This document shows positions 56,579 to 64,000 of a DNA stretch of 64,000 nucleotides, piece after piece. This stretch comes from Bacteroidales bacterium WCE2004. Lineage in GTDB: Bacteria; Bacteroidota; Bacteroidia; Bacteroidales; UBA932. Within the stretch, counting starts at the first letter, position 1. The number at the start of each line of letters is the position of its first letter. The stretch covers positions 186,001 through 250,000 of the forward strand of contig FUZR01000002.1 of NCBI GenBank assembly GCA_900167895.1, read 5' to 3'. A program made the position numbers and the translations under genes. The notes under the pieces were generated by a model. The model worked only from the letters and a program-made list of their open reading frames with translations. It ran no database searches and had not been told where the DNA came from.

Positions 56579-58286
56579 TGCCCAGGATCTTCATGCCCTT
56601 GCGCAAGACGCCGGCGAGCGTGGAGATCAGCTCGAGACGCATCTTGAGGACCTCCGCATCCGGCTCCTTGAGCACCGGGGTGTCATGGTAATACTGGTTG
56701 AACTCCTTGGCAAGGTCGTAGCAGTAGTTGGCGATGACGGCCGGCGAGAACGCCGCGGCCGCCTCAGCCACCTTCTGCGGATACGCGCCCAGGATCTTGA
56801 CCAGCCGCACCTCCTTCGGGCTCAGCTCCACGGCGGGGTTGAGACCGGCCTGCAGGCCCTGCTCCGCGGCCTTGCGGAGGATCGAGCAGATGCGGGCGTG
56901 GGTGTACTGGATGAAGGGACCGGTGTTGCCGTTGAAGTCGATGGATTCCTTCGGGTTGAAGAGCATCTTCTTCTTGGGATCGACCTTGAGGATGAAGTAC
57001 TTGAGGGCGCCCAGGCCGATCATCCGGTAGAGCTTCTCCTTCTCCTCGTCGGCGATGCCGTCGAGCTTGCCGCTCTCCTCGGACGTGGCCTTCGCCTCCT
57101 CGTACATCTTCTCGATGAGGTCGTCAGCGTCCACGACCGTGCCCTCGCGGGACTTCATCTTGCCCTCAGGCAGCTCCACCATGCCGTAGGACAGGTGGAA
57201 GATCTGGTCCGCCCAGTCGAAACCGAGCTTCTTGAGGATCAGCTTGAGGACCTGGAAGTGGTAGTTCTGCTCGTCGCCCACCACATAGATGTGCGAGTCG
57301 AGCTTGTATTCGCTGAAGCGGCGCTCGGCAGTGCCGAGGTCCTGCGTGATATACACGGAAGTGCCGTCGGAACGCAGCAGGAGCTTGCGGTCCAGGCCGT
57401 CGGCCGTGAGGTCGCACCACACGGAGCCGTCCGGATCCTTGACGAAGACGCCCATGTCCAGACCGCGCTGGACGAGCTCCTTGCCGAGGAGGTAGGTCTC
57501 GTGCTCATAGTAGGTGCGGTCGAAGGTGATGCCGAGGGCCTTGTAGGTCTGCTCGAAGCCGGCGAACACCCAGCTGTTCATCATCTCCCACAGCTTGCGG
57601 ACGGCGGGATCGCCTTCCTCCCACTTGACGAGCATCTCGTGGACCTTGTCCATCACGGAAGGGTCTTCCTTCTCCATCTTGGCGAACTCCACGTAGCAGT
57701 CGCCCACCAGGTGGTCGCCCTTCTTGCCGGTGCTCTCCGGCGTGGCGCCGTCGAAGCGCTCCTGCCAGGCATACATCGACTTGCAGATATGCACGCCGCG
57801 GTCGTTGACCAGCGTGGCCTTGATCACCTCGTCGCCCGCGGCCTTGAGCAGGTCGGAGACGGATGCGCCGAGGAGGTTGTTGCGGATGTGGCCCAGGTGC
57901 AGGGGCTTGTTGGTGTTGGGCGAGGAGAACTCGACCATCACGCGGCGGCCCGTAGAAGGCAGCTGGCCGTAGCCGGCGTCCTCCACGATGGCCGCGAGGG
58001 CCTCGCGCCAGTAGATGTTGGACAGGCTCAGGTTGAGGAAGCCCTTGACGGAATTGTAGGCGCTGACCTCGGGGCAGTTGGCCACCAGCCAGTCGCCGAT
58101 CTCGACGCCCGTGGCGTCAGGGCTCTTGCGCGAGGTGCGCAGCAGCGGGAACACGACGAGCGTGAAGTCGCCTTCGAACTCCTTGCGGGTCACGGCAACC
58201 TGCATCGCGGACGCCTCGACATCGGCGCCGTAGAGGGCTTTGACGGCCTCTGAGGCCTTCAAAGCGAGAAATTGCTCCGGTGTCAT
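56556..58286 (-). CDS. argS: Arginyl-tRNA synthetase
   Basis: Class I aminoacyl-tRNA synthetase of 576 residues, from the ATG at 58286; longer in-frame readings upstream lie in rpoD. N-terminal additional domain, HIGH motif variant PLHLGHIRNN with the SSPNTNK lead-in, KMSK-equivalent GKMKSREGTVV typical of ArgS, and a C-terminal anticodon-binding helical bundle (DLAKEFNQYYHDTPVL). The start overlaps the rpoD stop by 1 nt (TGATG), so translation is coupled to the sigma factor. Complete and normal in length. Confidence 0.95.
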   Translation of the reverse strand: MTPEQFLALKASEAVKALYGADVEASAMQVAVTRKEFEGDFTLVVFPLLRTSRKSPDATGVEIGDWLVANCPEVSAYNSVKGFLNLSLSNIYWREALAAIVEDAGYGQLPSTGRRVMVEFSSPNTNKPLHLGHIRNNLLGASVSDLLKAAGDEVIKATLVNDRGVHICKSMYAWQERFDGATPESTGKKGDHLVGDCYVEFAKMEKEDPSVMDKVHEMLVKWEEGDPAVRKLWEMMNSWVFAGFEQTYKALGITFDRTYYEHETYLLGKELVQRGLDMGVFVKDPDGSVWCDLTADGLDRKLLLRSDGTSVYITQDLGTAERRFSEYKLDSHIYVVGDEQNYHFQVLKLILKKLGFDWADQIFHLSYGMVELPEGKMKSREGTVVDADDLIEKMYEEAKATSEESGKLDGIADEEKEKLYRMIGLGALKYFILKVDPKKKMLFNPKESIDFNGNTGPFIQYTHARICSILRKAAEQGLQAGLNPAVELSPKEVRLVKILGAYPQKVAEAAAAFSPAVIANYCYDLAKEFNQYYHDTPVLKEPDAEVLKMRLELISTLAGVLRKGMKILGIDLPDRM

Positions 58287-59146
58287 CAGCCGAGGTAGGT
58301 CTTGAGCAGTTTGCTTGCGGAAGGTTTCTTGAGCTTGCGGATGGCCTTCTCCTTGATCTGGCGGACGCGCTCGCGCGTGAGGTCCAGGCGCTCGCCGATC
58401 TCCTCGAGGGTCATCTCCTGGCAGCCGATGCCGAAGAAGCTCTTGATGATCTCGCGCTCGCGCGGCGTGAGGATCTGCAGCGCGCGCTCGATCTCGGTGC
58501 TGAGCGATTCGTTGGTCAGGCCGCGGTCGGCGCTCGGGGAATCGTCGTTGGGCAGCACGTCCAGCAGGCTGTTGTCCTCGCCCTCCACGAAGGGGGCGTC
58601 CACGCTGACGTGGCGGCCGGACACGCGCAGGGTGTCGGCGATCTTGTCCTTGGGAATATCGATCATGTCGGCGAGTTCGTCGGTGGACGGCTGGCGCTCG
58701 TTCTCCTGCTCGAACTTGCCGAGGGCTTTGTTGATCTTGTTGAGCGAACCCACCTGGTTGAGCGGCAGACGCACGATGCGGCTCTGCTCGGCAAGGGCCT
58801 GGAGGATGCTCTGGCGGATCCACCACACGGCGTAGGAGATGAACTTGAAGCCGCGGGTCTCATCGAACTTCTCGGCGGCCTTGATCAGGCCGAGGTTGCC
58901 TTCGTTGATGAGGTCCGGGAGGCTCAGGCCCTGGTTCTGGTACTGCTTGGCCACGGACACGACGAAACGGAGGTTGGCGCGCGTCAGCTTCTCGAGCGCC
59001 ACCTGGTCGCCCTTGCGGATGCGCTGGGCGAGTTCGACTTCTTCTTCCGGGGATACCAGTTCCTCGCGGCCGATCTCCTGGAGATACTTGTCCAGGGATG
59101 CGCTCTCGCGGTTGGTGATGGATTTGGTGATCTTGAGTTGTCTCAT
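58286..59146 (-). CDS. rpoD: RNA polymerase primary sigma factor (short Bacteroidota form)
   Basis: Housekeeping sigma factor of 286 residues. Regions 1.2-4.2 are visible: 1.2 ([19 protein letters not shown]), 2 ([51 protein letters not shown]), 3 ([20 protein letters not shown]) and 4 ([35 protein letters not shown]). Region 1.1 is absent, as in all Bacteroidota primary sigma factors, which recognise TAnnTTTG. First gene of an rpoD-argS-ygiQ unit on the minus strand. Confidence 0.96.
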   Translation of the reverse strand: MRQLKITKSITNRESASLDKYLQEIGREELVSPEEEVELAQRIRKGDQVALEKLTRANLRFVVSVAKQYQNQGLSLPDLINEGNLGLIKAAEKFDETRGFKFISYAVWWIRQSILQALAEQSRIVRLPLNQVGSLNKINKALGKFEQENERQPSTDELADMIDIPKDKIADTLRVSGRHVSVDAPFVEGEDNSLLDVLPNDDSPSADRGLTNESLSTEIERALQILTPREREIIKSFFGIGCQEMTLEEIGERLDLTRERVRQIKEKAIRKLKKPSASKLLKTYLG

Positions 59147-59197
59147 ATACAGAAATAGTACTTGTTATCTGGTACGTTTACATCCTCTTATACGAAG

Positions 59198-59234
59198 AAA
59201 TCCCGCGTAAGTTTCACACTCCCGCGGGATTTTT
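59198..59234. terminator. Terminator between the protease gene and rpoD
   Basis: AAATCCCGCG pairs with CGCGGGATTT across a 15-nt loop, followed by T on the plus strand and a shorter T-run on the minus strand. It should end the protease transcript. Confidence 0.6.
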
Positions 59235-59256
59235 CTCCAATAGTTATCAACAAATA

Positions 59257-60678
59257 TTACTCGTCTTTGCCGAATCCGAAGTAAGCAGCGCGTCCGCTGG
59301 CGTCGTAGCCTTCGATGAAGATGCTGCGGCGGCTCTTCTTGGCGATGTCGATCACATCCTGCGGCTTGCTCACCTTCTGGTCGTTGACGAAGCGGATCAG
59401 GAAGCCGTCCTCGCAGCCGGCGCGCGCCATCTTGCCGTTGCCGGCGGAGACGACCAGCACGCCGTTCTCGGCTTCCTTGAGCTGGGCGCCGTAGAAGGCC
59501 ACCGTGCCGTCGCTGCTGACCGTTCCGTCCTTGACAGTACCGTCGGTGAATTCCACCTTCAGGTCAAGCGTCTTGCCGCCGCGGGACACGCGTACGGTCG
59601 CCTTGTCGCCCGGATGGAAGCTGTTGACCTTGGCCTGGAGGGAAGGCATCGAGACGACCTTGTCGCCGTCGATCGCGACGATGACGTCCTCGGACTTGAT
59701 GCCGGCCTTGTCGGCGGCGCCGCCCTTGACCACCTCGCTCACATACACGCCTTCCAGCGACTCCAGCTTCAGTTTCTTGGCAATCTCGTCGTTGACGGTG
59801 CCGCCGGCGATGCCGAGCATCGCGCGCTTGACGGAACCGAAGTCGAGCAGGTCGCTGATGACCTTCTTGACGATATTGGACGGAATCGCGAAGGAATAGC
59901 CGGCATAGGAACCGGTCGTGGAGACGATGGCGGTGTTGATGCCCACCAGCTCACCCTGCTTGTTGACCAGGGCGCCGCCGGAGTTGCCCGGATTGACGGC
60001 CGCATCGGTCTGGATGAAGGATTCGATCTTGAACTGGCCGTCGTAGTTGGGCATCGAGCGACCCTTGGCGCTGACGATACCGGCCGTGATGGTGGAACGG
60101 AGTTCCTCGCCCAGCGGGCTGCCGATGGCGAGCACCCACTCGCCCAGGCGGAGCTGGTCGGAGTCGGCGAACTGCATCGCAGGCAGGCCGGTGGCGTCGA
60201 TCTTGATCAGGGCCACGTCCGTGGCCGGATCGGTGCCGATCACGGTGGCCTCGTAGGTCTTGTTGTTGTTGAGGGTCACCTCGATGGTGGTGGCGCCGTT
60301 GACGACATGGTTGTTGGTCACGATATAGCCGTCCTGGCGGATGATGACGCCGGAGCCGCTGCCCTGGCGCTCACGGCCGCCGCCGAAGCCTTCGTCGCCG
60401 AAGAAGAAGCGGAAGAACGGATCGATCTCCTGCTGGCGCTGCTGGGGCTTGATCGTCACCTTGACATAGACGACCGCCTCGACGGCGTTCTCGGCAGCAT
60501 AGGTGAAGTCGGGGTAATCACTCAATGACAGATTGACAGTCCGGACCATCTGGCTGTCCGGAGCGAACGTGCTTTTCTGGAGCGGATCCTGGGCAGGAGC
60601 CGCGTTTTTCACGATGAGATACGCGGTCAGGCCGCTCAGGAGCACGGAAAGCACTACGATAAGAAAACCTTTTTTCAT
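59257..60678 (-). CDS. DegP/HtrA-like periplasmic serine protease
   Basis: Do-like protease of 473 residues with an N-terminal membrane anchor or signal (MKKGFLIVVLSVLLSGLTAY). Catalytic triad H124 (TNNHVVNG), D154 (PATDVALIK) and S233 (NPGNSGGALV). Two PDZ domains follow: one from about 290 (GGAADKAGIKSEDVIVAIDG) and a less conserved second at the C-terminus (FYGAQLKEAENGVLVV). It removes or refolds damaged envelope proteins. Single-gene unit, divergent from dnaN. Confidence 0.92.
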   Translation of the reverse strand: MKKGFLIVVLSVLLSGLTAYLIVKNAAPAQDPLQKSTFAPDSQMVRTVNLSLSDYPDFTYAAENAVEAVVYVKVTIKPQQRQQEIDPFFRFFFGDEGFGGGRERQGSGSGVIIRQDGYIVTNNHVVNGATTIEVTLNNNKTYEATVIGTDPATDVALIKIDATGLPAMQFADSDQLRLGEWVLAIGSPLGEELRSTITAGIVSAKGRSMPNYDGQFKIESFIQTDAAVNPGNSGGALVNKQGELVGINTAIVSTTGSYAGYSFAIPSNIVKKVISDLLDFGSVKRAMLGIAGGTVNDEIAKKLKLESLEGVYVSEVVKGGAADKAGIKSEDVIVAIDGDKVVSMPSLQAKVNSFHPGDKATVRVSRGGKTLDLKVEFTDGTVKDGTVSSDGTVAFYGAQLKEAENGVLVVSAGNGKMARAGCEDGFLIRFVNDQKVSKPQDVIDIAKKSRRSIFIEGYDASGRAAYFGFGKDE

Positions 60679-60748
60679 ATATAGCGTATTTTGAAATTGT
60701 CCGGGATTAAAAAGTCAAATTACATGCCAAAATACAAGAATTAATTCG

Positions 60749-60756
60749 TAAATTTG
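60749..60756 (+). promoter_or_regulatory. -7 promoter element of dnaN
   Basis: TAAATTTG (TAnnTTTG) 40 nt before the ATG at 60797. Confidence 0.5.
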
Positions 60757-60796
60757 CGTGAATGAATATAGGAAATAATTAAAAATAAAGACTGAT

Positions 60797-61918
60797 ATGG
60801 AATTCAACGTTTCAAGCGCCGGCCTGCTCAAGGGCATCCTCGATGTATCCAAGGCGATTCCCGCCAAGACCGCCCTCCCGATCCTGGAGAACTTCCTCTT
60901 CGCGCTCAAGGACGGCAAGCTGGAGATCACGGCTTCCGACCAGGAGCTCACGCTCCGCACCCTCGTGGAGGTGGACAGCGTCGCCGACGAGGGCAGCATC
61001 GCCGTGCCCGCCCGCCAGATGATGGACCTGCTGAAGGCCCTGCCCGACCAGCCGATCACGATCAAGACCGCCGGCGAGGGCGCTTTCGAGTGCATCTGGA
61101 GCAACGGTAATTCCTCGCTCCCCTATTTCCCGGCAGCGGACTATCCCGAGATCAACGGCGCCGGCAGCGACGCCCTTTCGGCCACGGTCCCCGCTTCCGT
61201 GCTCGCCGAAGGCATCGGCAGCACGATCTACGCGACCGCGGACGACGAGATGCGCCCGGCGATGAACGGTATCTTCTTCGACATGGACCCGGAGAGCACC
61301 ACCCTCGTGGCCTCCGACTCCCATAAGCTCATCTGCTACACCACGCGAGCCTTCCAGTGCGCGGAGAAGGCTTCCTTCATCCTGCACAAGAAGCCCGCGG
61401 GCGTGCTGAAGTCCATCCTGGACAAGGACGCCGACGACGTCAAGATCGCCTTCGACTCCTCCACCGTCGTGTTCACCTTCGGCAGCACGATGATGGTGTG
61501 CCGCCTGATCATCGGCAAGTTCCCGGAATACCGCAAGGTCATCCCGTCCAACAACGCCAACATCCTCAAGATCGACCGCGCGCAGCTGCTCAACACCGTC
61601 CGCCGCGTGGCCGTGTGCGCCAACAAGGCCTCCAACCACATCAAGTTCGAGCTGGCCGCCGGGCAGCTGGAGATCACCGCGCAGGACCTGGGCTTCGCCC
61701 TGGCCGCCTACGAGAAGCTCTCCTGCGACTACAGCGGCGAGAACCTCGGCATCGGTTTCAAGTCCTCGTTCCTCATCGAGATCCTGTCCAACATGACCTG
61801 CGGGACGGTCGTGATGAAGTTTGCGGACCCGCGCCGCGCCGCCCTGATCGTGCCGGCCGAGGAGGAGGAAGAGAGCGAGAAGATCTGCGGCATCCTGATG
61901 CCGATCATGGTTTCCTAA
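60797..61918 (+). CDS. dnaN: DNA polymerase III beta sliding clamp
   Basis: Sliding clamp of 373 residues, standard length. N-terminal domain with the conserved start (FNVSSAGLLKGILDVSKAIP), middle domain (NGIFFDMDPESTTLVASDSHKLI, in which SDSHKL is highly conserved), and C-terminal domain ending GILMPIMVS, slightly different from the usual MPMRL. It tethers polymerases to DNA, including the Y-family polymerase encoded at 38.4 kb. It is followed 12 nt later by an exonuclease gene, so the pair is likely an operon. Confidence 0.96.
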   Translation: MEFNVSSAGLLKGILDVSKAIPAKTALPILENFLFALKDGKLEITASDQELTLRTLVEVDSVADEGSIAVPARQMMDLLKALPDQPITIKTAGEGAFECIWSNGNSSLPYFPAADYPEINGAGSDALSATVPASVLAEGIGSTIYATADDEMRPAMNGIFFDMDPESTTLVASDSHKLICYTTRAFQCAEKASFILHKKPAGVLKSILDKDADDVKIAFDSSTVVFTFGSTMMVCRLIIGKFPEYRKVIPSNNANILKIDRAQLLNTVRRVAVCANKASNHIKFELAAGQLEITAQDLGFALAAYEKLSCDYSGENLGIGFKSSFLIEILSNMTCGTVVMKFADPRRAALIVPAEEEEESEKICGILMPIMVS

Positions 61919-61930
61919 GGAGGCACGGAC

Positions 61931-62791
61931 ATGCAACTGGAGCTTACCCGGCCGCTGCTCTTCTTCGACATCGAGAGCACCGGCCTCAATATTCCTGAAG
62001 ATTCGATCGTGGAGCTGAGCTTCGTCAAGGTCTTCCCTGGCGGAGAGGAGCGTGTCAAGACCTGGCGCATCAAGCCCTGGGACTATGTCCGCAACTGCCA
62101 GCGCCCGATGAACCCGGACGCCTCCAAGGTCAACGGCATCAAGGACGAGGACCTGACGGACTGCCCCGTGTTCTTCGCGGTGGCCGACGAGGTTGCCGGA
62201 TGGCTGCAGGACAGCGACCTGGCCGGATTCAACTCCTCCAAGTTCGACCTGCCGATGCTGGCCGAGGAGTTCGAGCGCGTCAAGCTCGCCGGCAAGGACC
62301 TCCACGTGGACCTGCACGCGCCCCTGATGGTGGACGTGCAGAACATCTTCCACGCCATGGAGCCGCGCAACCTCCGCGCCGCCTACCGCTTCTACTGCGG
62401 CGGCGAGGACTTCGAGAACGCCCACAGCGCCGAAGCCGACACCCTGGCCACCTACGAGGTGCTCAAGGCCCAGCTCGACCGCTACCAGGAGCCGGACAAA
62501 TACCGCGAGCAGACGCTCAAGAACGACGTCAAGGCCCTCGCCTCCTTCGTCGGCAAGAAATACGTCGACTTCTCCGGCCACCTCATCCTGGACGACAAGG
62601 GCGAGGTCCTGATCAATTTCGGCAAGCACAAGGGCAAGACCGCCCGCCAGGTATACAACACGGATCCGTCCTACTACGCCTGGATCCAGCAGGGCAGCTT
62701 CACGCTCGACACCAAGGCCCAGTTCGCCAAGCTCGAGGAGCAGTTCAAGCGCGAGCGGCTGGCCGCCAAATGGAACGGAAAGCTGTTCTGA
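61931..62791 (+). CDS. DnaQ-like 3-prime-5-prime exonuclease
   Basis: DEDDh exonuclease of 286 residues. Exo I: LLFFDIESTGL (D, E), Exo II: LAGFNSSKFDLPML, Exo III: AHSAEADTLATYEVL (H and D). A C-terminal segment (about 205-286; LINFGKHKGKTARQVYNTDP, YYAWIQ) matches the DUF3820-type small domain found fused to such exonucleases in Bacteroidota. It probably proofreads or trims DNA together with the clamp encoded upstream. Complete. Confidence 0.9.
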   Translation: MQLELTRPLLFFDIESTGLNIPEDSIVELSFVKVFPGGEERVKTWRIKPWDYVRNCQRPMNPDASKVNGIKDEDLTDCPVFFAVADEVAGWLQDSDLAGFNSSKFDLPMLAEEFERVKLAGKDLHVDLHAPLMVDVQNIFHAMEPRNLRAAYRFYCGGEDFENAHSAEADTLATYEVLKAQLDRYQEPDKYREQTLKNDVKALASFVGKKYVDFSGHLILDDKGEVLINFGKHKGKTARQVYNTDPSYYAWIQQGSFTLDTKAQFAKLEEQFKRERLAAKWNGKLF

Positions 62792-62797
62792 TTTCCG

Positions 62798-62849
62798 TTG
62801 GAAATCTCCCCCGAAAGTGCTACCTTTGCGCCGCCTAAGCGAAGGTAGC
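62798..62849 (+). promoter_or_regulatory. Promoter of nhaA with a dyad over the -7 element
   Basis: TTG (62798-62800), 20-bp spacer, TACCTTTG (62821-62828): a very good promoter. GCTACCTT (62819-62826) and AAGGTAGC (62842-62849) form an 8-bp dyad that covers the -7 box and early leader; it could be an operator or a leader hairpin. Confidence 0.65.
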
Positions 62850-62863
62850 ATTTTTCACAATAT

Positions 62864-64000
62864 ATGAGACTGATTCCTATCTACACCTGGAACAAAGGTG
62901 TCCTTGAATTCAACAAACGCAGCGGGCGTCTGTCCAAAAAGCCCTGGTTCCAGGGCGTCCTCCTGATGGTCTGCGTGCTGATCGCCATGCTTCTGGCCAA
63001 TCTGCCGTTCACCCGGGAACTCTATCACGACATCCTGGAGACCCACATCCAGCTCCATCTCCACAGCGACAACGGCCTCGTGGATGTCCTCTTCCCGCGC
63101 GACCTGACGGTCGAGAAGTTCATCAACGACATCCTGATGGTGATCTTCTTCTTCACGGTCGGCCTGGAGATCCGGCGCGAAATCGCCCACGGCGAGCTGT
63201 CCTCGCCCAAGAAGGCCATGCTGCCGGTGATCGCCGCTTTCGGCGGCGTCATCGCCCCGGCCCTCATCTACACGTTCATCAACCACGGCTCGATGGCCGC
63301 CAGCGGCTGGGGCATCCCGACCGCCACCGACATCGCCTTCGCCGTCTGCATCCTCTCGATGCTCGGCGACAAGGTGCCGGTGTCCCTGAAGGTGTTCCTG
63401 ACCGCCCTCGCCATCGCGGACGACCTGATCGCCATCCTGGTGGTCGCGCTCTTCTACGGCGGGCAGATCAACTTCCTGCTGCTGGGCATCGCCTTCGCCG
63501 TGATCCTCTTCACCCTGCTGCTCCGGCACGTGGGCGAGAAGCATATGTTCCCCTACCTGCTGTGCGCCTTCATCGTGTGGGCCCTGTTCTTCTACAGCGG
63601 CATCCACGCCACGATGTCCGGTGTGGTGATGGCCTTCCTCATCCCGGCCACCTCCCGCTTCAACAAGGCCCAGTACGTCCGCAAGCGCAACCGCTATCTG
63701 GCACAGCTCAAGGAGCTGGACAGCATTGACAACGAACCGTTCCCCAACGGGCCGCAGAAGCACGTCCTGCGCCGCCTGGAGAGCGTCGCGCACGGTTCCA
63801 TGGACATGAGCTACCGCGTGGAGCACGCGCTCAATCCGTGGGTGAACTTCCTGATCATGCCGGTCTTCGCCCTGGCCAACGCCGGCGTCGTGATCAGCGA
63901 TCCTTCCTATTTCAACGTGTTCAGCTACGACGCCGCGATGGGCAGCGTCTCGATGGGTATCTTCCTCGGCCTGCTGCTCGGCAAGCCCGTGGGCATCACC
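62864..64000 (+). CDS. nhaA: Na+/H+ antiporter NhaA (partial, cut by the window end)
   Basis: Inner-membrane sodium/proton antiporter; 379 codons are in the window and the gene runs on beyond the end without a stop. The essential double Asp is present in ALAIADDLIAIL (D186-D187, equivalent to the ion-binding pair of E. coli NhaA). Also typical: FFFTVGLEIRREIAHGEL, GWGIPTATDIAFAVCILSML and GIHATMSGV. A family of helices spans the whole part seen. The start at 62864 follows a good promoter. It exports sodium and keeps internal pH. Confidence 0.95.
   Translation, partial: MRLIPIYTWNKGVLEFNKRSGRLSKKPWFQGVLLMVCVLIAMLLANLPFTRELYHDILETHIQLHLHSDNGLVDVLFPRDLTVEKFINDILMVIFFFTVGLEIRREIAHGELSSPKKAMLPVIAAFGGVIAPALIYTFINHGSMAASGWGIPTATDIAFAVCILSMLGDKVPVSLKVFLTALAIADDLIAILVVALFYGGQINFLLLGIAFAVILFTLLLRHVGEKHMFPYLLCAFIVWALFFYSGIHATMSGVVMAFLIPATSRFNKAQYVRKRNRYLAQLKELDSIDNEPFPNGPQKHVLRRLESVAHGSMDMSYRVEHALNPWVNFLIMPVFALANAGVVISDPSYFNVFSYDAAMGSVSMGIFLGLLLGKPVGIT

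Noticed and set aside
60812..62851. 679-codon open frame opposite dnaN and the exonuclease gene
   Set aside because: Antisense shadow with no domain; both sense genes are conserved core genes.

Overview
The window reads as a chromosomal contig from a GC-rich member of the Bacteroidota, most likely order Bacteroidales. Start codons are repeatedly preceded by the Bacteroidota -7 element TAnnTTTG, often with TTG or TTTG about 19-21 bp upstream, and Shine-Dalgarno sites are largely absent. The content fits this: a TonB-dependent receptor, many lipoproteins, a BlaI/BlaR1-type pair with a TonB C-terminal domain, a short RpoD (286 residues) lacking region 1.1, and a GH9 cellulase-like enzyme. A gut or rumen lineage is plausible; genus cannot be settled from this sequence alone.

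Layout. 0-9.4 kb: TonB receptor plus calycin-like lipoprotein, CPBP protease, flavodoxin, a TPR histidine kinase, and a fimbrillin/beta-helix lipoprotein preceded by a 40-codon small ORF. 9.4-13.9 kb: a disturbed segment with a DUF4298 protein, an AAA+ ATPase behind a triple-palindrome promoter, a small phage-type protein, a lipoprotein metallopeptidase sitting on the relic of another gene, two small ORFs and a 27-bp direct repeat. 13.9-26.0 kb: an AT-richer defence island. It starts with a toxin / HTH antitoxin / SecB-like chaperone cassette on the minus strand with two operator-like dyads, followed divergently by an eight-gene plus-strand operon: HTH regulator, AIPR protein, two m5C methyltransferases, an unknown protein, McrB-like AAA GTPase, LlaJI/McrC-like nuclease and a SIR2-domain protein.

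26.2-38.3 kb: housekeeping metabolism (HD nucleotidase, esterase, DUF1846, anaerobic glycerol-3-phosphate dehydrogenase glpABC, convergent glpK, GH9 enzyme, Gfo/Idh/MocA oxidoreductase). 38.4-40.9 kb: a Y-family polymerase with a YolD-like partner, then a 720-bp non-coding stretch packed with inverted repeats. 40.9-52.5 kb: porin, patatin, superoxide dismutase and a second small ORF, SGNH hydrolase, tRNA-Ser(GGA), dolichol-phosphate mannosyltransferase-like enzyme, Tex, esterase, glycosyltransferase, BlaI/M56 pair and TPR protein. 52.7-64 kb: core genes (ClC channel, conserved small protein, YgiQ radical SAM, argS, rpoD, DegP-like protease, dnaN, exonuclease, NhaA cut by the window end).

The most interesting system is the 13.9-26.0 kb island. 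It joins a LlaJI-type restriction-modification system to two proteins of abortive-infection type (AIPR, SIR2) in one transcription unit, beside a tripartite toxin-antitoxin-chaperone candidate whose toxin is not of the known HigB type. All functional calls rest on motifs read by eye; no database search was possible.
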